Assembly (NCBI RefSeq): GCF_905475395.1 | Contig: NC_058338.1 | Location: 6,400,935-6,464,934, forward strand | Origin: Chrysoperla carnea | Taxonomy: Eukaryota; Arthropoda; Insecta; Neuroptera; Chrysopidae | Reading direction: 5' to 3' | DNA length: 64,000 nt | Shown here: positions 25,901 to 34,914 of the stretch, one piece after another | Position numbering within the stretch: the stretch's first letter is position 1 | Layout of the letters: each line of letters opens with the position of its first letter | Notes under the pieces: generated by a model | Told to the model about the DNA's origin: nothing | Databases searched by the model: none | The model's input: the letters and a program-made list of their open reading frames with translations, nothing else | Made by a program: the position numbers and the translations under genes

Positions 25901-28900
25901 TGGCTGGTAGGTGAACAAATTAAAATGGTAGCTCAAAAAAAAGGCGCAGAGTTTGATGGGGAACATCATGTTTTGACGTCAGATTAGATCTAGTTCTCCA
26001 GGTGGCTTTAATAGTTAATTTAGATCGTTAAAAGGTAAGAGATTGAATAACACATTAAATTAGAAAGTTGATCCTAATAAGGAAAACTAACATTTTTTCG
26101 AAATTTATATCTTAGGATTTAAAGATACTTAAGTCATTTAAGGTGTTTGTTTCCCTACAGTATTGCAAAAAAGTTTTGGTTTATTGCATGGTACATACTT
26201 ATAAACCAAATACATGCTTTGTAGTCAAATAATATGTTATTTTTAGCTTTACAATACCACGCAACTACAAAAATATATAATATATTGTGTTCAAGTGATG
26301 CTTATAAATTTGATGATATAGATATCGCTCTTCAATCATCAATACTCTAAACTATAGTCGTCTATGTTCATCAAATGATGGGTTTTCGATGAACTTGATA
26401 ATTAAATTAAAATTTTGTTTTAATATCATCGACAACCTTATATTTTTATGGTATTATTATAAACTACAAGATTGTCTAAGTATTTTAGATAGTTTTTTAT
26501 CACACTCTCTAAATTTTTTGATATAGAAATATCCAATTGAAAATGATAACTTATATGATTCATCATTTTTTCAGCCAACTTTGAACCGATGACCCAGGAA
26601 TTTTGTGTGATTTTTGGGAAAATTTGTTAATCAAAAAAAGGTATTTATAAAGTTTTTTTTTTGTAATCCCTAGTATTATTTACGTACAGATCATTCTGTA
26701 TACTAAATAAATGTTTAATTACAATTAAATTGGAAGATTACCAATGTAAATATATATAATATTTGTATTTATAGATTAGTACAAGTACAATATTTACATA
26801 GGTATATACGTACGTATTGCTTGCTAACTGTCGAGTAATAACTCATCAATGTTATTGTAATTGTAAATTATAATAAAATTTATTATTTATAAAACTTAAT
26901 CTATCCATCCTATCTATAGAATTTAATTACAAAATCTAAACTGAATAAAAACTAGGTAATGCATACAATAATACTAGTTGTATAGTCCCATCAAGTTATA
27001 TCAAACTAGCGACCCGCCCCGGCTTCGCACGGGTGCAATGCTGATACTAAATACACTACAGAAAAACTGTGAACGTTGTATATAAAAAAATGTAATTATT
27101 TACGACATCACATTAGAAACCTCAAACTTCTCCACTATTTAATGGATGTTATTATACATATAAACCTTCCTCTTGAATCACTCTATCTATTAAAAAAAAC
27201 CGCATCAAAATCCGTTGCGTAGTTTCAAAGATTTAAGCATACAAAGGGACATAGGGACAGAGAAAGCGACTTTGTTTTATACTATGTAGTGATGATGATG
27301 ATTTACTGAGGAATTGGATACAGCCACCTATTTCAATCATTAGTTTTTTACCTGTAGAATAACAATATTCATATGCGCAGAAAAACAAGGTGATTTTGGA
27401 AAAATCGACGATTTTCCACGAAAAGTTCGCATATTTTCAGAAGAAACACATTACAAAACAAAATCCATGACTACGAATTTTTGAACAGTTCAAAATTATC
27501 GCCGTAAAATTTCGGATCGATTTATATGTACAGTGTGTTCATTTTAAAAGTATCCACACTTAATAACTCTTGGCCTGATATGATTATTGTTTTGAATGAA
27601 AATACGTCGATTTAGATGTCGAGGGGGAAGTTCAAAATTGGTAACTAAAAAATTTTAGGTTTCATCCCATCACCACCCTGACCACCCCGACTTTGAATTT
27701 TCAAGTAGCAACCCCTACCTTATGATACCCTTTTTGAAAGGGCATACAATTTTCTCTTCAACGATGATAGAAAAAATGAAATCGATCTATTAGTTCTTAA
27801 GATAAACTACACAGAAGATGAAAGGAGCGAAGTCTATCTTCTGGGTAATCTATCTTAAGAATCAATCAATCAATTTAATTTTTTTAATCATGGTTGAAGA
27901 GAGAATTGTTTGCCCTTTCGAATGAGAAATCACAAAGTTGGGGATGTCATATGCAATGTCAAAGATGGACTACACAGAAAATGGAAGATATGAATTCCGT
28001 CTTCTGTGTAGTCCCACTTAAGAACCAATCGATCGAATTCATTTTTTTTGTGGCTGGAAATAGAATTGCCCTTTCTCATGAGGTATTACGAATGTGGAAT
28101 TCCATTTGAAATTAAAATTTACTGTGGGTGGAGTTAAGAGATGAAAAATCGGAAATTTTTGCGCTCAATAACTTTGGACTGTTCTATTTCTTCTCTAAAA
28201 TATTTTGTCCTTAAAAGTTTTCGAGTAAATTGCAAAAACTTGTGGGAAAACGTTGACTTTTCCACTTAAAATCACCCTTTGTTTTCTTTTCCTGTGAAAA
28301 TTTTTATTCTTCAGGGAAAAAGCTAAGATTGACATAGATGGGGCATTGCTGTACTCAAAACTTCAGTAAAACATATGAAATTTCATTTAACTTGATGGGA
28401 CTATAATGCTTACTATGCCTGTAGAATTAACATGTTTATCAAATTCATCTAAACTTTATTATTTAAATCTATCTAAAACTTTAAATTCATAAAATATAAT
28501 AATAAATTGAATTTCATTCCATAGGAAATTAGTTTTAAGAATATTAGCTGGTGTTATGTTCACACAAACTTTTCTCATTTTTATGAAAATTGCGGAAATA
28601 AGTGTTTAAACAATATCTATATACGTAGATGCCTACACTTTTATTTAGATTCACAGCGAGACAAGTTCTTATTTTAAAATAAGAAGATGTAATATCTGTT
28701 TTAATAGGCGTGAAACCAACGGCGGACTATAAAATATGCTTAAAAATCGTGAAAAATGCTATAAGGAAAAGTTTCAAAAGAACACATCATTTACCAACAT
28801 CGAATTCGTTCTAAGTTTTCAGGTTCAATTAAAACTAAACTCTGATTTATAACTGACAAACATTAGATGAACACTTTAAATAACAAAGTTGTTCTTTATA

Positions 28901-31900
28901 AATACGCAAACATTTTTTTGTTTATCGAATAATTTAGACAGTAATTGATGGCAAAAATCTACCTTTTTGTGCGTTTATGGAAAAACAAACCACTTTTATT
29001 GGATTTTTCGAAGAGTGCCGAAATTTAGTAGAAACAATTATACGAAAAAACAATTTTGAGTAAAACTTTTTAGGTTCGTTTAGGTTCGTTTTTACCTAAA
29101 TTGTACGGTTTGCGGAAAAATTGTTCGAACAAAAAATGTTTCGTTTTTAATCATTAACAATATTCTTATTTAAAGTGTTCATTTATCGATAACCAGTTAT
29201 GGTAGAGAGTGAACCTTTTAGCTTGAAAACCTAGGTCAAGTTTAATATCTGCGTAAGATATGTGCCTATACACACCCAACATTTTTCGCTTGAAGTATTT
29301 TTATCGGTAAGTCATTTTTCGAGCCACTCTGTATGAAATTAAAATTGAATCAACCTGTATATAATAGTTAATGCATTTTGCAAAGGTCACCGATGCGAAA
29401 CTACCGACAAAATATTTATTTATGTTAGATATATTAATAACACAGCCATGTGATTAGACATAGAAAAACGTTTTTTTTATTTTTCTAATTTTACTATTTG
29501 GCATTAATCGTACTTTTCAAATAATGTCGTTCATGTCTAATGTAATTAATGTACGATACGTATTGGCGATAACTTTCTACCGTGAATCGGTTTTAGACCG
29601 ATCTTTGAACGGTTTTCGCAATATATCGTCGATATACTGCAATAAATAATTCTAATTGCTTAAATTTTGTTTAAAAACATAGCCCAGATAAATAAGACAA
29701 CAAAATAGTCGACCTGCTTAAAAAATTCAAGTGAAATTTGTTCACCGGGATTATCATTATTTAAATGCAAGAAATGACCTATGAAAATTCCATTTCAAAA
29801 GCATGTGGCTTTTATCATTATATAGTTTTTAAGCTTGATGTGACAGTCGGGACAATGGCTTTTATACAGGGCGGCTTTATGTTGACAGATGCTTGAAACT
29901 AGAAAAATCACTTTTATTAATAAAAATACTTCAAGCGAAAAATATTGGATGTGAACCTGAAAAGTTAGATCGAATTTTATGCCGGTATAAGATGTGGGCC
30001 TTCGGAACTAACATTTTGCGTTTGAAACAGTTTCCTCGAATAATCGAGTTTCAAGCATATATCAATTTAAAAAAGACACCTAGTATATATATACACGGTG
30101 TCCGTAACACCATGGATATAGCTTTAGAGCGTATTCTTTGGACAATTTTAAGTCGAAAAATATATTGTTTTCAGGTAATGGACCAATCAATAATGGACAG
30201 ATTCCTCCCAATTGTTTTAAAATTCTTCAAATTTAATATTCAAAAAAACCCAGACTTTAAACCATAACAAAACAAGATTTGACTGAATTTAGAAAATAAT
30301 TTCTGTTTTGATGAGAAATAAGTTTCTTCTATAATAGTCTGGTTAACAAGTTCAAATTGGTGAAGTATAGAAATAATAGTCTTAAAAATACGCGAAGTCG
30401 TTCGTTGGATTCGGAATGAATATATTGGCGAAAAATGAAATACATTTTTTTTCATCTTGAATTGTTTATAACTTTTGCAATTCTTTATGTGCTGAAAAAT
30501 GCAAAAATACATTTTTCTTGACATCATTCCGAATCCAACGAACTATCACACGTATTTTTCCGATCATTTTTTCTATATTTCACCAATTTGAATTTATTTA
30601 GACTATTCGCCAATTTGAATTTATTTAGACCATTCGGAACTGATTCTGGTGCTATCTAGTGGTAGAAAATAGAAGCTGTCTATGATTGCAAGTCAAATTT
30701 ATTCATGGTTATGATTGAATTGTTTATTTATATTTTGATAATGAGTGAAATACAAAAAATAAAAATTATTTAAACTCTGTGATGTGATTTATTTCTTATT
30801 TCTGTTTCTGAAATTTGACTTGTCGCATAGACAGCTTCTATTTTCTACCACTAGACAGCGTTAGAATCAGTTCCCATGGCGAATAACAAATCTTACAAAT
30901 AATTTTAAAAAGAAATTCAATCATATTTACTCAGTTTCATTATTTTCAAACACAAGTTGACCATCTTGAACCGGTTCAAAATCTTTACCATTTTTCGCTG
31001 TACCATCTATCGTCCAAAACGGTAGAATAACACGTCCACGTGCGCCCGAATATCTTCGTACTTGCAATTCAAATTGTCCTACACTTTCAATAATTTCATA
31101 ATCTTTATGAATAAAATTAAAAATCCCGGCATGATCATCATCTAGAATCATAACAGTGGCTAACATTGGTGAAGCTAATTCTACAATCCCACCAGCGTCT
31201 TGTTTATCATGGTGAACGTTTTTTAATCGGATATAAAAATGTTCATCCTGTTCGAAAACGTCATCGTCAATTACTTGTAATTGAATACGTTTTTCCGTTT
31301 CATTCCGATTGAAATGTAACGTTCCATGTTTTTTAATATAATCAGTTCCCGCTTCAGCAGTTCCATCTTCCGTTTGATATTCCACACTAAATTGTTGATC
31401 TAAATTCCCTGTACGTACAACACGTACGGTAAACTCTCCACAATTTTCCATGACCGTATAATGTCCTGGCTCAAAATATACTTTACTAACCGTTTTATTC
31501 GCTACATCCGATTCCAAAGTTTCCTCGATACAATCTTTTTGCTGTAATTCCGCTTTAATTTCACTTAAATCACTTTGTGCACGTTCGGAAATTTTCCGTA
31601 AAATATTCCCACCCGAACCCATCATTTTCCGTGTCGCTTGTATACGATAGAATGCACGTGATTTCGGTCCATTATTGAGTACAATCTCGTGTGCCATATA
31701 TTCGAGTTGTTCCAGCTCGTAATGTGGATATTTTTTCCGTAAATCTTTTAATGTGTTAATGTATTCGTTGCGTGTTAGTTCGAAGTCATCATCGATAGGA
31801 GTTATTAAATCCTGTTGTGATTCAAGGCCATTTAATTCAATCGGTTGATCGGTAGGACCGTTTAAAGCTTCCACTTGAACAATAGTTCCTCGTTGATTCA

Positions 31901-32654
31901 TACGAAAATCCTTATGTAAATATTTATAAATTAACAATCTTCGATCGGCAATATACGCTGTCAGCACTGTTGTCGGGAAGAATAAAAATGTAATAGCACC
32001 TTCCCAAACATCAACAACTCCGGGAGTAATCACCGCTAATATTAAATATAACCAAACGTAAGCGAAAACCGACCATGTTGCTGTGACAAAAAACACACGT
32101 AAATGTTTAATTTTACGAACTTCCCCATTTGGTATAACCAAAACACATATTGCAATTATAACAAATAAATTATATGCGGCTGAGCCAACAATTGTTGACG
32201 GACCTAATTCACCAGCTTGAAAATTTTTCGCATAAATTTCTATAATCGATAATAATATTTCTGGAGCACTTGAACCTAAGGCCATTAATGTTAAATTTGC
32301 CACTGTTTCATTCCAAACACGAACCACAATAATTTGTTCATCCTGCACCTCTTTTTTCGGATTACGTATTTTAATTTTTACTTCACGTTCTTGTGACGTA
32401 ATCACTTCTATAGCGGCCATAAAACGATCGGAAATTATTGAAACACCAATAAATAAATATAATAAAACTAAAAAATATACACAGCCTCGTCCAACGACTT
32501 GAATCGTTTGTAAATTTTCATATGGCCTCCAACATGGTATTACTAAACCGTCGATACATTCTTTTCGCGCGACAATCGTATGATTACGGCTACAACTTAT
32601 ATGACTTACACATACTAAACTAATTATGGCTAATATTCGTAAAAATTTTGGCAT
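4169..32654 (-). CDS. Calx: Na+/Ca2+ exchanger (NCX family, Drosophila Calx orthologue), complete coding region in 7 exons
   Basis: Plasma-membrane antiporter that exports Ca2+ in exchange for Na+. Exons, in coding order: 30931-32654, 14468-14559, 6968-7113, 5850-6126, 5037-5195, 4756-4927 and 4169-4373; all are GT-AG and total 2,775 nt (924 aa), near the usual family length. Residues 1-20 look like a signal peptide. The alpha-1 repeat carries GSSAPE at 127-132. An XIP-like basic segment starts at [10 protein letters not shown] (about 237). CBD1 spans about 391-507 and ends in [11 protein letters not shown]2 spans about 508-640. The alpha-2 repeat carries ALGTSIPDTFASK, split between two exons. 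The acidic catalytic residues of both alpha repeats are present. The start is the ATG at 32652-32654; upstream in frame only a TTG precedes it. The 16.4 kb intron splits CBD2. The gene faces the channel gene head-to-head. In flies this protein is inhibited by Ca2+ binding to CBD1; that is family knowledge and not visible here. Confidence 0.95.
4756..4927 (-). CDS. Calx: Calx exon 6: second half of the alpha-2 repeat
   Basis: Starts [20 protein letters not shown] and goes on [18 protein letters not shown], the most conserved NCX block. The catalytic Asp at the exon junction is rebuilt from G plus AT. Confidence 0.95.
5037..5195 (-). CDS. Calx: Calx exon 5: first half of the alpha-2 repeat
   Basis: Reads [18 protein letters not shown], then [17 protein letters not shown] and ALGTSIP, the ion-binding alpha-2 repeat. 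It is phase 1 at both ends; the donor is GTGAGT. Confidence 0.95.
5285..5725 (-). mobile_element. Non-LTR retrotransposon C-terminal fragment, in an intron of Calx
   Basis: On the minus strand the text [20 protein letters not shown] (rc of about 5500-5560) followed by [10 protein letters not shown] fits the C..C/H...C pattern at the C-terminus of RNase-H-bearing LINEs. The frame is broken by stops. It fills most of the 654-bp intron between exons 4 and 5. Confidence 0.55.
5850..6126 (-). CDS. Calx: Calx exon 4: end of cytoplasmic loop and next membrane entry
   Basis: Starts [17 protein letters not shown], contains [16 protein letters not shown], then a variable acidic stretch with five Asp, and ends with the membrane entry [12 protein letters not shown]. 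The donor is GTAAGT at plus 5844-5849. Confidence 0.93.
6127..6967 (-). other. Calx intron 3, 841 bp, nothing recognised
   Basis: AT-rich, with no open frame of note, no clear repeat and no RNA signal recognised. Confidence 0.5.
6968..7113 (-). CDS. Calx: Calx exon 3: loop after CBD2
   Basis: Reads [18 protein letters not shown] onward through [10 protein letters not shown] to KESKEFK. It enters in phase 1 and leaves in phase 0 at the donor GTTTGT. The text fits the conserved end of the NCX regulatory loop. Confidence 0.92.
7850..8245 (+). repeat. Dispersed repeat family R2, copy with expanded GT tract
   Basis: Shared text CTGTCTGTGGCAT...CCTAAACGGATGAA with a TTTGGTTTCATTT block recurs at 15140-15310 and 43545-43860, and the 3' part recurs inverted at 27530-27680. 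No coding capacity was seen. The family looks like a non-autonomous transposon common in insect DNA. Confidence 0.65.
7932..7973. repeat. (GT)n microsatellite
   Basis: About 20 GT units inside a dispersed repeat whose other copies have only 5-6 units, so the tract has expanded in this copy. Confidence 0.9.
9072..9718. mobile_element. MITE with 15-bp perfect TIRs and TTAA target duplication
   Basis: TTAA at 9072-9075 is followed by GGATGTATGAGCATG (9076-9090); at the other end CATGCTCATACATCC (9700-9714) is followed by TTAA (9715-9718). The inner part 9430-9670 is itself a long imperfect inverted repeat. No transposase frame was seen. A TTAA duplication is typical of the piggyBac superfamily, but the tip GGATG is not the usual CCC, so the class is an inference. 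Confidence 0.85.
11265..11455 (+). repeat. Dispersed 190-bp repeat with internal duplication
   Basis: The block GACCCCAAAAACCTCCGA occurs twice here (about 11268 and 11408), and the whole stretch recurs at 22550-22745. No coding potential. Confidence 0.6.
11880..12540 (+). mobile_element. Palindromic element, copy 1, with 3' tail
   Basis: Arms of about 150 bp pair around a loop near 12040-12075. The loop flanks are GTCGGTGTCAGCC and GGCTGACATCGAC. The same palindrome, with the same centre, occurs at 44612-45080. The 3' tail here runs on to GAAGTCGGTTAAAAA near 12536. It lies in Calx intron 2, so a Calx pre-mRNA would contain a long hairpin. Confidence 0.7.
14468..14559 (-). CDS. Calx: Calx exon 2: end of CBD2
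   Basis: A 92-nt exon reading [19 protein letters not shown], then [11 protein letters not shown]. The acceptor AG is plus-strand CT at 14560-14561 and the donor is GTGAGT. It completes the CBD2 acidic cluster and sits isolated between introns of 7.4 and 16.4 kb. Confidence 0.93.
15140..15310 (+). repeat. Family R2 repeat, second copy
   Basis: Carries GGGGTGTTACAAGTTTAACC, a short GT tract, CTGTCTGTGGCATCATAGC and CCTAAACGGATAAACC, as in the copy at 7850. Confidence 0.65.
15443..15810 (+). repeat. Dispersed repeat, inverted partner of 1340-1700
   Basis: Long collinear similarity in opposite orientation to the repeat in the OST-alpha-like intron. It contains TGTGTGTTTCTCAGTGGCAT and CTAAACGGTCGAACCGAC, so it is related to family R2. 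Confidence 0.6.
16500..16770 (+). repeat. Helitron-like repeat with AGCTCGGTCAC end, copy 1
   Basis: The sequence around AAAGTACATTAGCGGGACA is repeated in opposite orientation at 19320-19570. The end AAAGCTCGGTCACCCAG can form a small hairpin with the preceding GAG, as at Helitron 3' ends. The class is an inference. Confidence 0.5.
16791..17087 (-). mobile_element. tRNA-derived SINE, family A, second copy
   Basis: Reverse orientation: the B-box complement GGATTCGAACC lies near 17010 and the A-box complement near 17067-17077. The (AAT) tail is at 16791-16798. A short ATTATTTA direct repeat lies on both sides. The body matches 3184-3500. Confidence 0.85.
17855..18365 (+). repeat. Roughly 500-bp dispersed repeat, copy 2
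   Basis: Collinear with 2250-2778 but with an internal deletion of about 30 bp after GCTGAAAAAATGATGAA and several frame-breaking changes. Confidence 0.75.
19320..19570 (-). repeat. Helitron-like repeat with AGCTCGGTCAT end, copy 2
   Basis: Inverted partner of 16500-16770; TGTCCCGCTAATGTACTTTA is the shared core. The pair lies 2.5 kb apart in opposite orientation inside the 16.4 kb Calx intron. Confidence 0.5.
20040..20612 (+). mobile_element. hAT transposon deletion derivative, with perfect 8-bp target duplication
   Basis: TIRs CAGGGCCGGATTAA and TTAATCCGGCCCTG end exactly at 20040 and 20612. The 8-bp duplication CATCAAAT lies at 20032-20039 and 20613-20620. Inside, about 20260-20440 encodes a piece of the hAT transposase C-terminus, ending [13 protein letters not shown], the dimerisation motif; the frame then breaks at a run of A. 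At 573 bp it lacks the DNA-binding and catalytic parts, so it is non-autonomous. The crisp ends and duplication suggest a fairly recent insertion. Confidence 0.95.
20877..20974. repeat. Short inverted repeat (hairpin)
   Basis: GGCTGAAATAGCTTGGCAGAT near 20878 pairs with ATCTGCCAGGCTATTTTAGC near 20952 across a roughly 50-base spacer. No further features. Confidence 0.55.
22550..22745 (+). repeat. Dispersed 190-bp repeat, second copy
   Basis: Matches 11265-11455: the CCGAGTAACAAGTTTCGAAT block, the CCCGAAAAATCCAG block and a similar middle. Confidence 0.6.
23298..23442 (+). mobile_element. tRNA-derived SINE, family B, 3'-truncated
   Basis: The head has the A-box TTAGCTCAGTTGGTTAAGGC (23301-23320) and the B-box GGGTTCGATTCCC at 23356-23368. 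The body GGGCTGGTGTAGTGTATGG is shared with the full copy at 39204-39481, but similarity stops near 23440. It is not called a functional tRNA because the head is followed by the SINE body and the arms pair poorly. Confidence 0.8.
24860..25185 (+). repeat. Dispersed repeat family R7, copy 1
   Basis: Shares CCCTCACAG...AACAGTGATGTTTA, CTCATTTACG and a tail rich in GACGGACAGACG with 45650-45935; an inverted partner is at 34245-34430. Confidence 0.6.
25223..25440 (+). mobile_element. LINE 3' coding fragment (reverse transcriptase C-terminal tail)
   Basis: The translation [11 protein letters not shown], then [26 protein letters not shown] and DSWRR fits the C-terminal tail after the reverse transcriptase domain in RTE-type and related LINEs. 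It is broken by a stop after the first block and abuts a SINE B 3' part. Confidence 0.7.
25449..25610 (-). mobile_element. SINE family B, 3' part only
   Basis: Reverse orientation. The tail GGTTAGGTTGGGTTATATTG starts at 25449. The body text GCCCATTGTGATACCA and the CTTCATGCATATACCA end match 39224-39350. The tRNA head is missing. Its contact with the LINE fragment points to insertion at or next to it. Confidence 0.7.
26150..26665 (-). repeat. Roughly 500-bp dispersed repeat, copy 3, inverted
   Basis: The reverse complement is collinear over the whole length with 2250-2778, including the AATACTAGGGATT start and the CACCTTA end. Confidence 0.75.
27006..27292 (-). mobile_element. Short non-autonomous Helitron-like element
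   Basis: Read on the minus strand it starts TCACTACATAGTATAAAAC and ends CGGGGCGGGTCGCTAG, with A before and T after, the Helitron hallmarks (5' TC, 3' CTRR, A|T target, GC-rich subterminal 3' hairpin). Length 287 bp. A second copy with the same GACATAGGGACAG core is at 40937-41395. Confidence 0.7.
27530..27680 (-). repeat. Family R2 3' part, inverted copy
   Basis: CAGTGTGTTCATTTTAAAAG and the following 110 bp are the reverse complement of 8110-8245. Confidence 0.55.
28800..29240. repeat. Imperfect foldback repeat
   Basis: GATGAACACTTTAAATAA near 28865 pairs with the inverse TTATTTAAAGTGTTCAT near 29167, with flanking similarity of about 50 bp. Limits are approximate. Confidence 0.45.
29275..29955. 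repeat. Inverted repeat pair
   Basis: CATTTTTCGCTTGAAGTATT at about 29280 and its inverse AATACTTCAAGCGAAAAAT at about 29925 face each other. The stretch between is unremarkable. Confidence 0.5.
30351..30592. mobile_element. Foldback MITE with about 70-bp arms, near Calx exon 1
   Basis: The left arm TTCAAATTGGTGAAGTATAG...CGTTGGATTCGGAATGA pairs with the right arm TCATTCCGAATCCAACG...CACCAATTTGAA at 30523-30592. The loop is about 100 bp of AT-rich DNA. Confidence 0.75.
30632..30885. mobile_element. Second foldback MITE, 46 bp from the Calx exon 1 donor
   Basis: The left arm GGAACTGATTCTGGTGC...TAGAAGCTGTCTATG pairs with the right arm CATAGACAGCTTCTA...GAATCAGTTCC. Arms are about 65 bp with few mismatches, so the element is young or conserved. 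Transcription of Calx reads through it directly after exon 1. Confidence 0.8.
30931..32654 (-). CDS. Calx: Calx exon 1: N-terminal membrane half, XIP-like segment, CBD1 and most of CBD2
   Basis: Encodes residues 1-574 plus two bases of a split codon. It holds the signal peptide, the first membrane cluster with GSSAPE, the basic XIP-like helix, the long cytoplasmic loop with CBD1 and the first two thirds of CBD2 up to FENNETE. The donor on the minus strand is GTAAAT (plus 30925-30930). Such a large first coding exon is typical of NCX genes. Confidence 0.95.
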
Positions 32655-33335
32655 TTTGGCAACAAAAATTAAATAAATTTTTTCCAATAATATTCTAACA
32701 GAGAAAATGATTTTTCCTACAATCGACTTCTGTATCGAGAATACTACAGAAAAAATTTTTCATCTTTCGATAAAAATTTGAAAAATCGTGAGCAAATTGT
32801 TATTATTTAAAAACTGCCCTAGCACAATAAAAAAAAATCAGCTGAGCGAACACATTTCGATGAATTTCGAGGTGTGTTTTTTTCACTTAATCTTAACAAA
32901 TCCACACACAGTACAAAAATCGGAAAAATTTAAATTTAAAAAAAAAAAAGGTTTTTCACGCAGAAATGTAAATACGGCAAAAAAAAATTGAGCTATGAGT
33001 TTTTTTTTTTGTATTGTATACTGCCCTAACACAATAAAATCAGCTGTGTGAAAACATTTCGATGATTTTCGAGAAGGGATCGGGGTGTGTTTAATATCAC
33101 TTGATGAATATATTTTGATGAACACAAAATCACACGCACTAGAAAAAAAAAAACTGGGAAATTTGAATCCAGATAAAATTAATTATTTTTTCACGCTACG
33201 ATATGTTGAGATATTTTTTAAAAGCGGCCATAAAATATTTATCACATTTGTTGTATAAAAAAAAATAATAATATTTTTTTATTTTTTAAAATAACGCCCT
33301 TTTTTCACCATTGTTCTCTGATAAAACCTAACAAC
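32655..33335 (-). other. Probable 5' untranslated region of Calx or proximal promoter
   Basis: No coding text. The ATG at 32652-32654 is preceded by a minus-strand A/T-rich leader. CACTTAATCTTAACAA-type repeats at 32880 and 33090 and a duplicated block TAACACAATAAAA...CAGCTG (near 32823 and 33018) show a local duplication of about 200 bp. Confidence 0.4.
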
Positions 33336-33410
33336 ACTGACTATAGTATGGTAGTAACGTTGAATGTATAATGTATAATAAAGCGTCGAGACGCGCGTCG
33401 TCGCATAATC
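33336..33410 (-). promoter_or_regulatory. Candidate Calx promoter (CpG-rich patch and initiator)
   Basis: The minus strand has the insect initiator TCAGT at plus 33336-33340, TATA-like text (TTATACATTATACATT) about 25-35 bases upstream, and a CpG-rich patch CGACGACGCGCGTCTCGACG just before it. This is the densest CpG cluster near the Calx start. No transcript evidence is available here. Confidence 0.35.
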
Positions 33411-33927
33411 ACAGAACTGTTGTTCCTATCACGTTTTTTTTTTCGGTGTATAACAAAAATATATACTTTTTTTTAGGTATGTGTTTAAAACCAGCCTAAC
33501 AACAATGGTATATTATGTGAACAACAACATTTGGTATAACAAACAACCACACATATAACAACAATAACACAACAATGTGTGTGTGTGATAATATAACGCA
33601 ACAATTGAATGAGATGCACACCGTACCGTATCGAATACGATCAAGAACTGAGTTAAATTACATTGTTAGATATATGTGTAATGTGTGTTGCATGCTCTGA
33701 AGACTAGCATAGTATTTTTCTATTGCTTAGAATTCTTGTATCGTTTTCTAGTATGAGACGCTTCTTCTACCATATATTGCATATTTAACTGTATTCGACG
33801 ATTCGAGTTTATGTCATGATTCATGATGATTCGTAAATATATTACGTATTGATGTAATAAAAATATTATTAGATGCTAGCTAATACGCGGCCACTAGACC
33901 AAAAGCCCATTTGAACATTTTTCGGGT

Positions 33928-33977
33928 GAAATGATCCACCAGGAATCATGTTGAAATGATCCACCAGGAATCATGTT
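33928..33977. repeat. 25-bp perfect tandem duplication
   Basis: The unit containing GAAATGATCCACCAGGAATC occurs twice head to tail (33928 and 33953). Confidence 0.85.
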
Positions 33978-34244
33978 GGTGTCTCACCCCTGCTTCGTTG
34001 CTGGGTACTAACTCTGCATAAGTATTCGAAGCTAACTTCGTAAATATCGTAAAGAAATAAACACGTACTGCTTCGAAATTTGACGAGAGATCAAAAATTT
34101 TTTTTAACTTCCGGCACCGAAGCCACCTGATTTTCAAGTCGATCTATCGTGTACTTTTCAAGTTTTGCAACCATAAACATACGGAAGCTAAATTTTTATA
34201 CAGTGTGTCGCATTTAAGATGAAGACACAGTAATTTTTCAAGCG

Positions 34245-34430
34245 AACTGAGGACGTAAAAAGTGAGTTCGTAAATGAGCAACATAGGTCAATTGGACAAC
34301 ATAGGTTATGGATACGTAGGGCCTATTTTGTAAACCGTTGAAGATAAACAAAAATTTTAATACACAAGTTATTCCTTAGAAAAAAATAAACAACTTTTGT
34401 TTAAAAATTAACTCAATGAATTGTTTCATA
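34245..34430 (-). repeat. Family R7 repeat, inverted copy
   Basis: CTGAGGACGTAAAAAGTGAG, TTCGTAAATGAGCA and the AACAACTTTTGTTT end are the reverse complement of the text at 45670-45850. Confidence 0.6.
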
Positions 34431-34914
34431 TCACGTGTTATATATGAATTCGAGCAAGGCAAATTCTCTTATTTTTCTGACACGTGAATGAACTTAGAAC
34501 TAAATGTCATCATAAATATTATAATAATATTTTTATACAGCCGGTACATTATAATATCAAAACAATCTACATACATTATTATATGTGTATTAGCATTAAC
34601 CACATTCATATGCGTACTACGTTCCTACTATGCCATAATGTACTTGTATTCCTGTACTTACAGACCAGTCCACCAATTTGGAGACGAACTTTTTTGAGGC
34701 ACACACTTTGCGATCATGGGGAGTGGGTTCCTAATTTTTTTTAGCATGCTTTTTGAAAAATTCTAAAAATTCTTATCCGTTCTCTAGTTATTAGCAATTG
34801 GAGTTTTGAAATTGGCAAGTTTACGGCGGGGTTGGGGGTTTAATAATAGTATAAGAAGGTAGCACTTTTTATGGACTCTATTTTTGATATTTTTTTAACT
34901 TTCCAGTATATTAT

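Larger units (their letters stand above)
14560..30930 (-). other. Calx: Calx intron 1, 16.4 kb, rich in mobile elements
   Basis: The intron splits CBD2. It holds at least 15 identifiable repeats (listed separately), and no host gene was recognised inside it. Stretches where I see nothing beyond AT-rich DNA include 17100-17840, 20640-20870, 21000-22540, 22760-23290, 23445-24850 and 27690-28790. It could hide alternative exons; none with NCX-like text was seen. Confidence 0.6.

Noticed and set aside
29893..30267. 124-codon plus-strand frame inside the Calx intron
   Set aside because: No family text, no splice support, flanked by inverted repeats; taken as chance or decayed transposon.
32655..32687. 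Longer Calx N-terminus starting upstream
   Set aside because: The upstream codon is TTG, not ATG; the ATG at 32652-32654 gives a good signal peptide.
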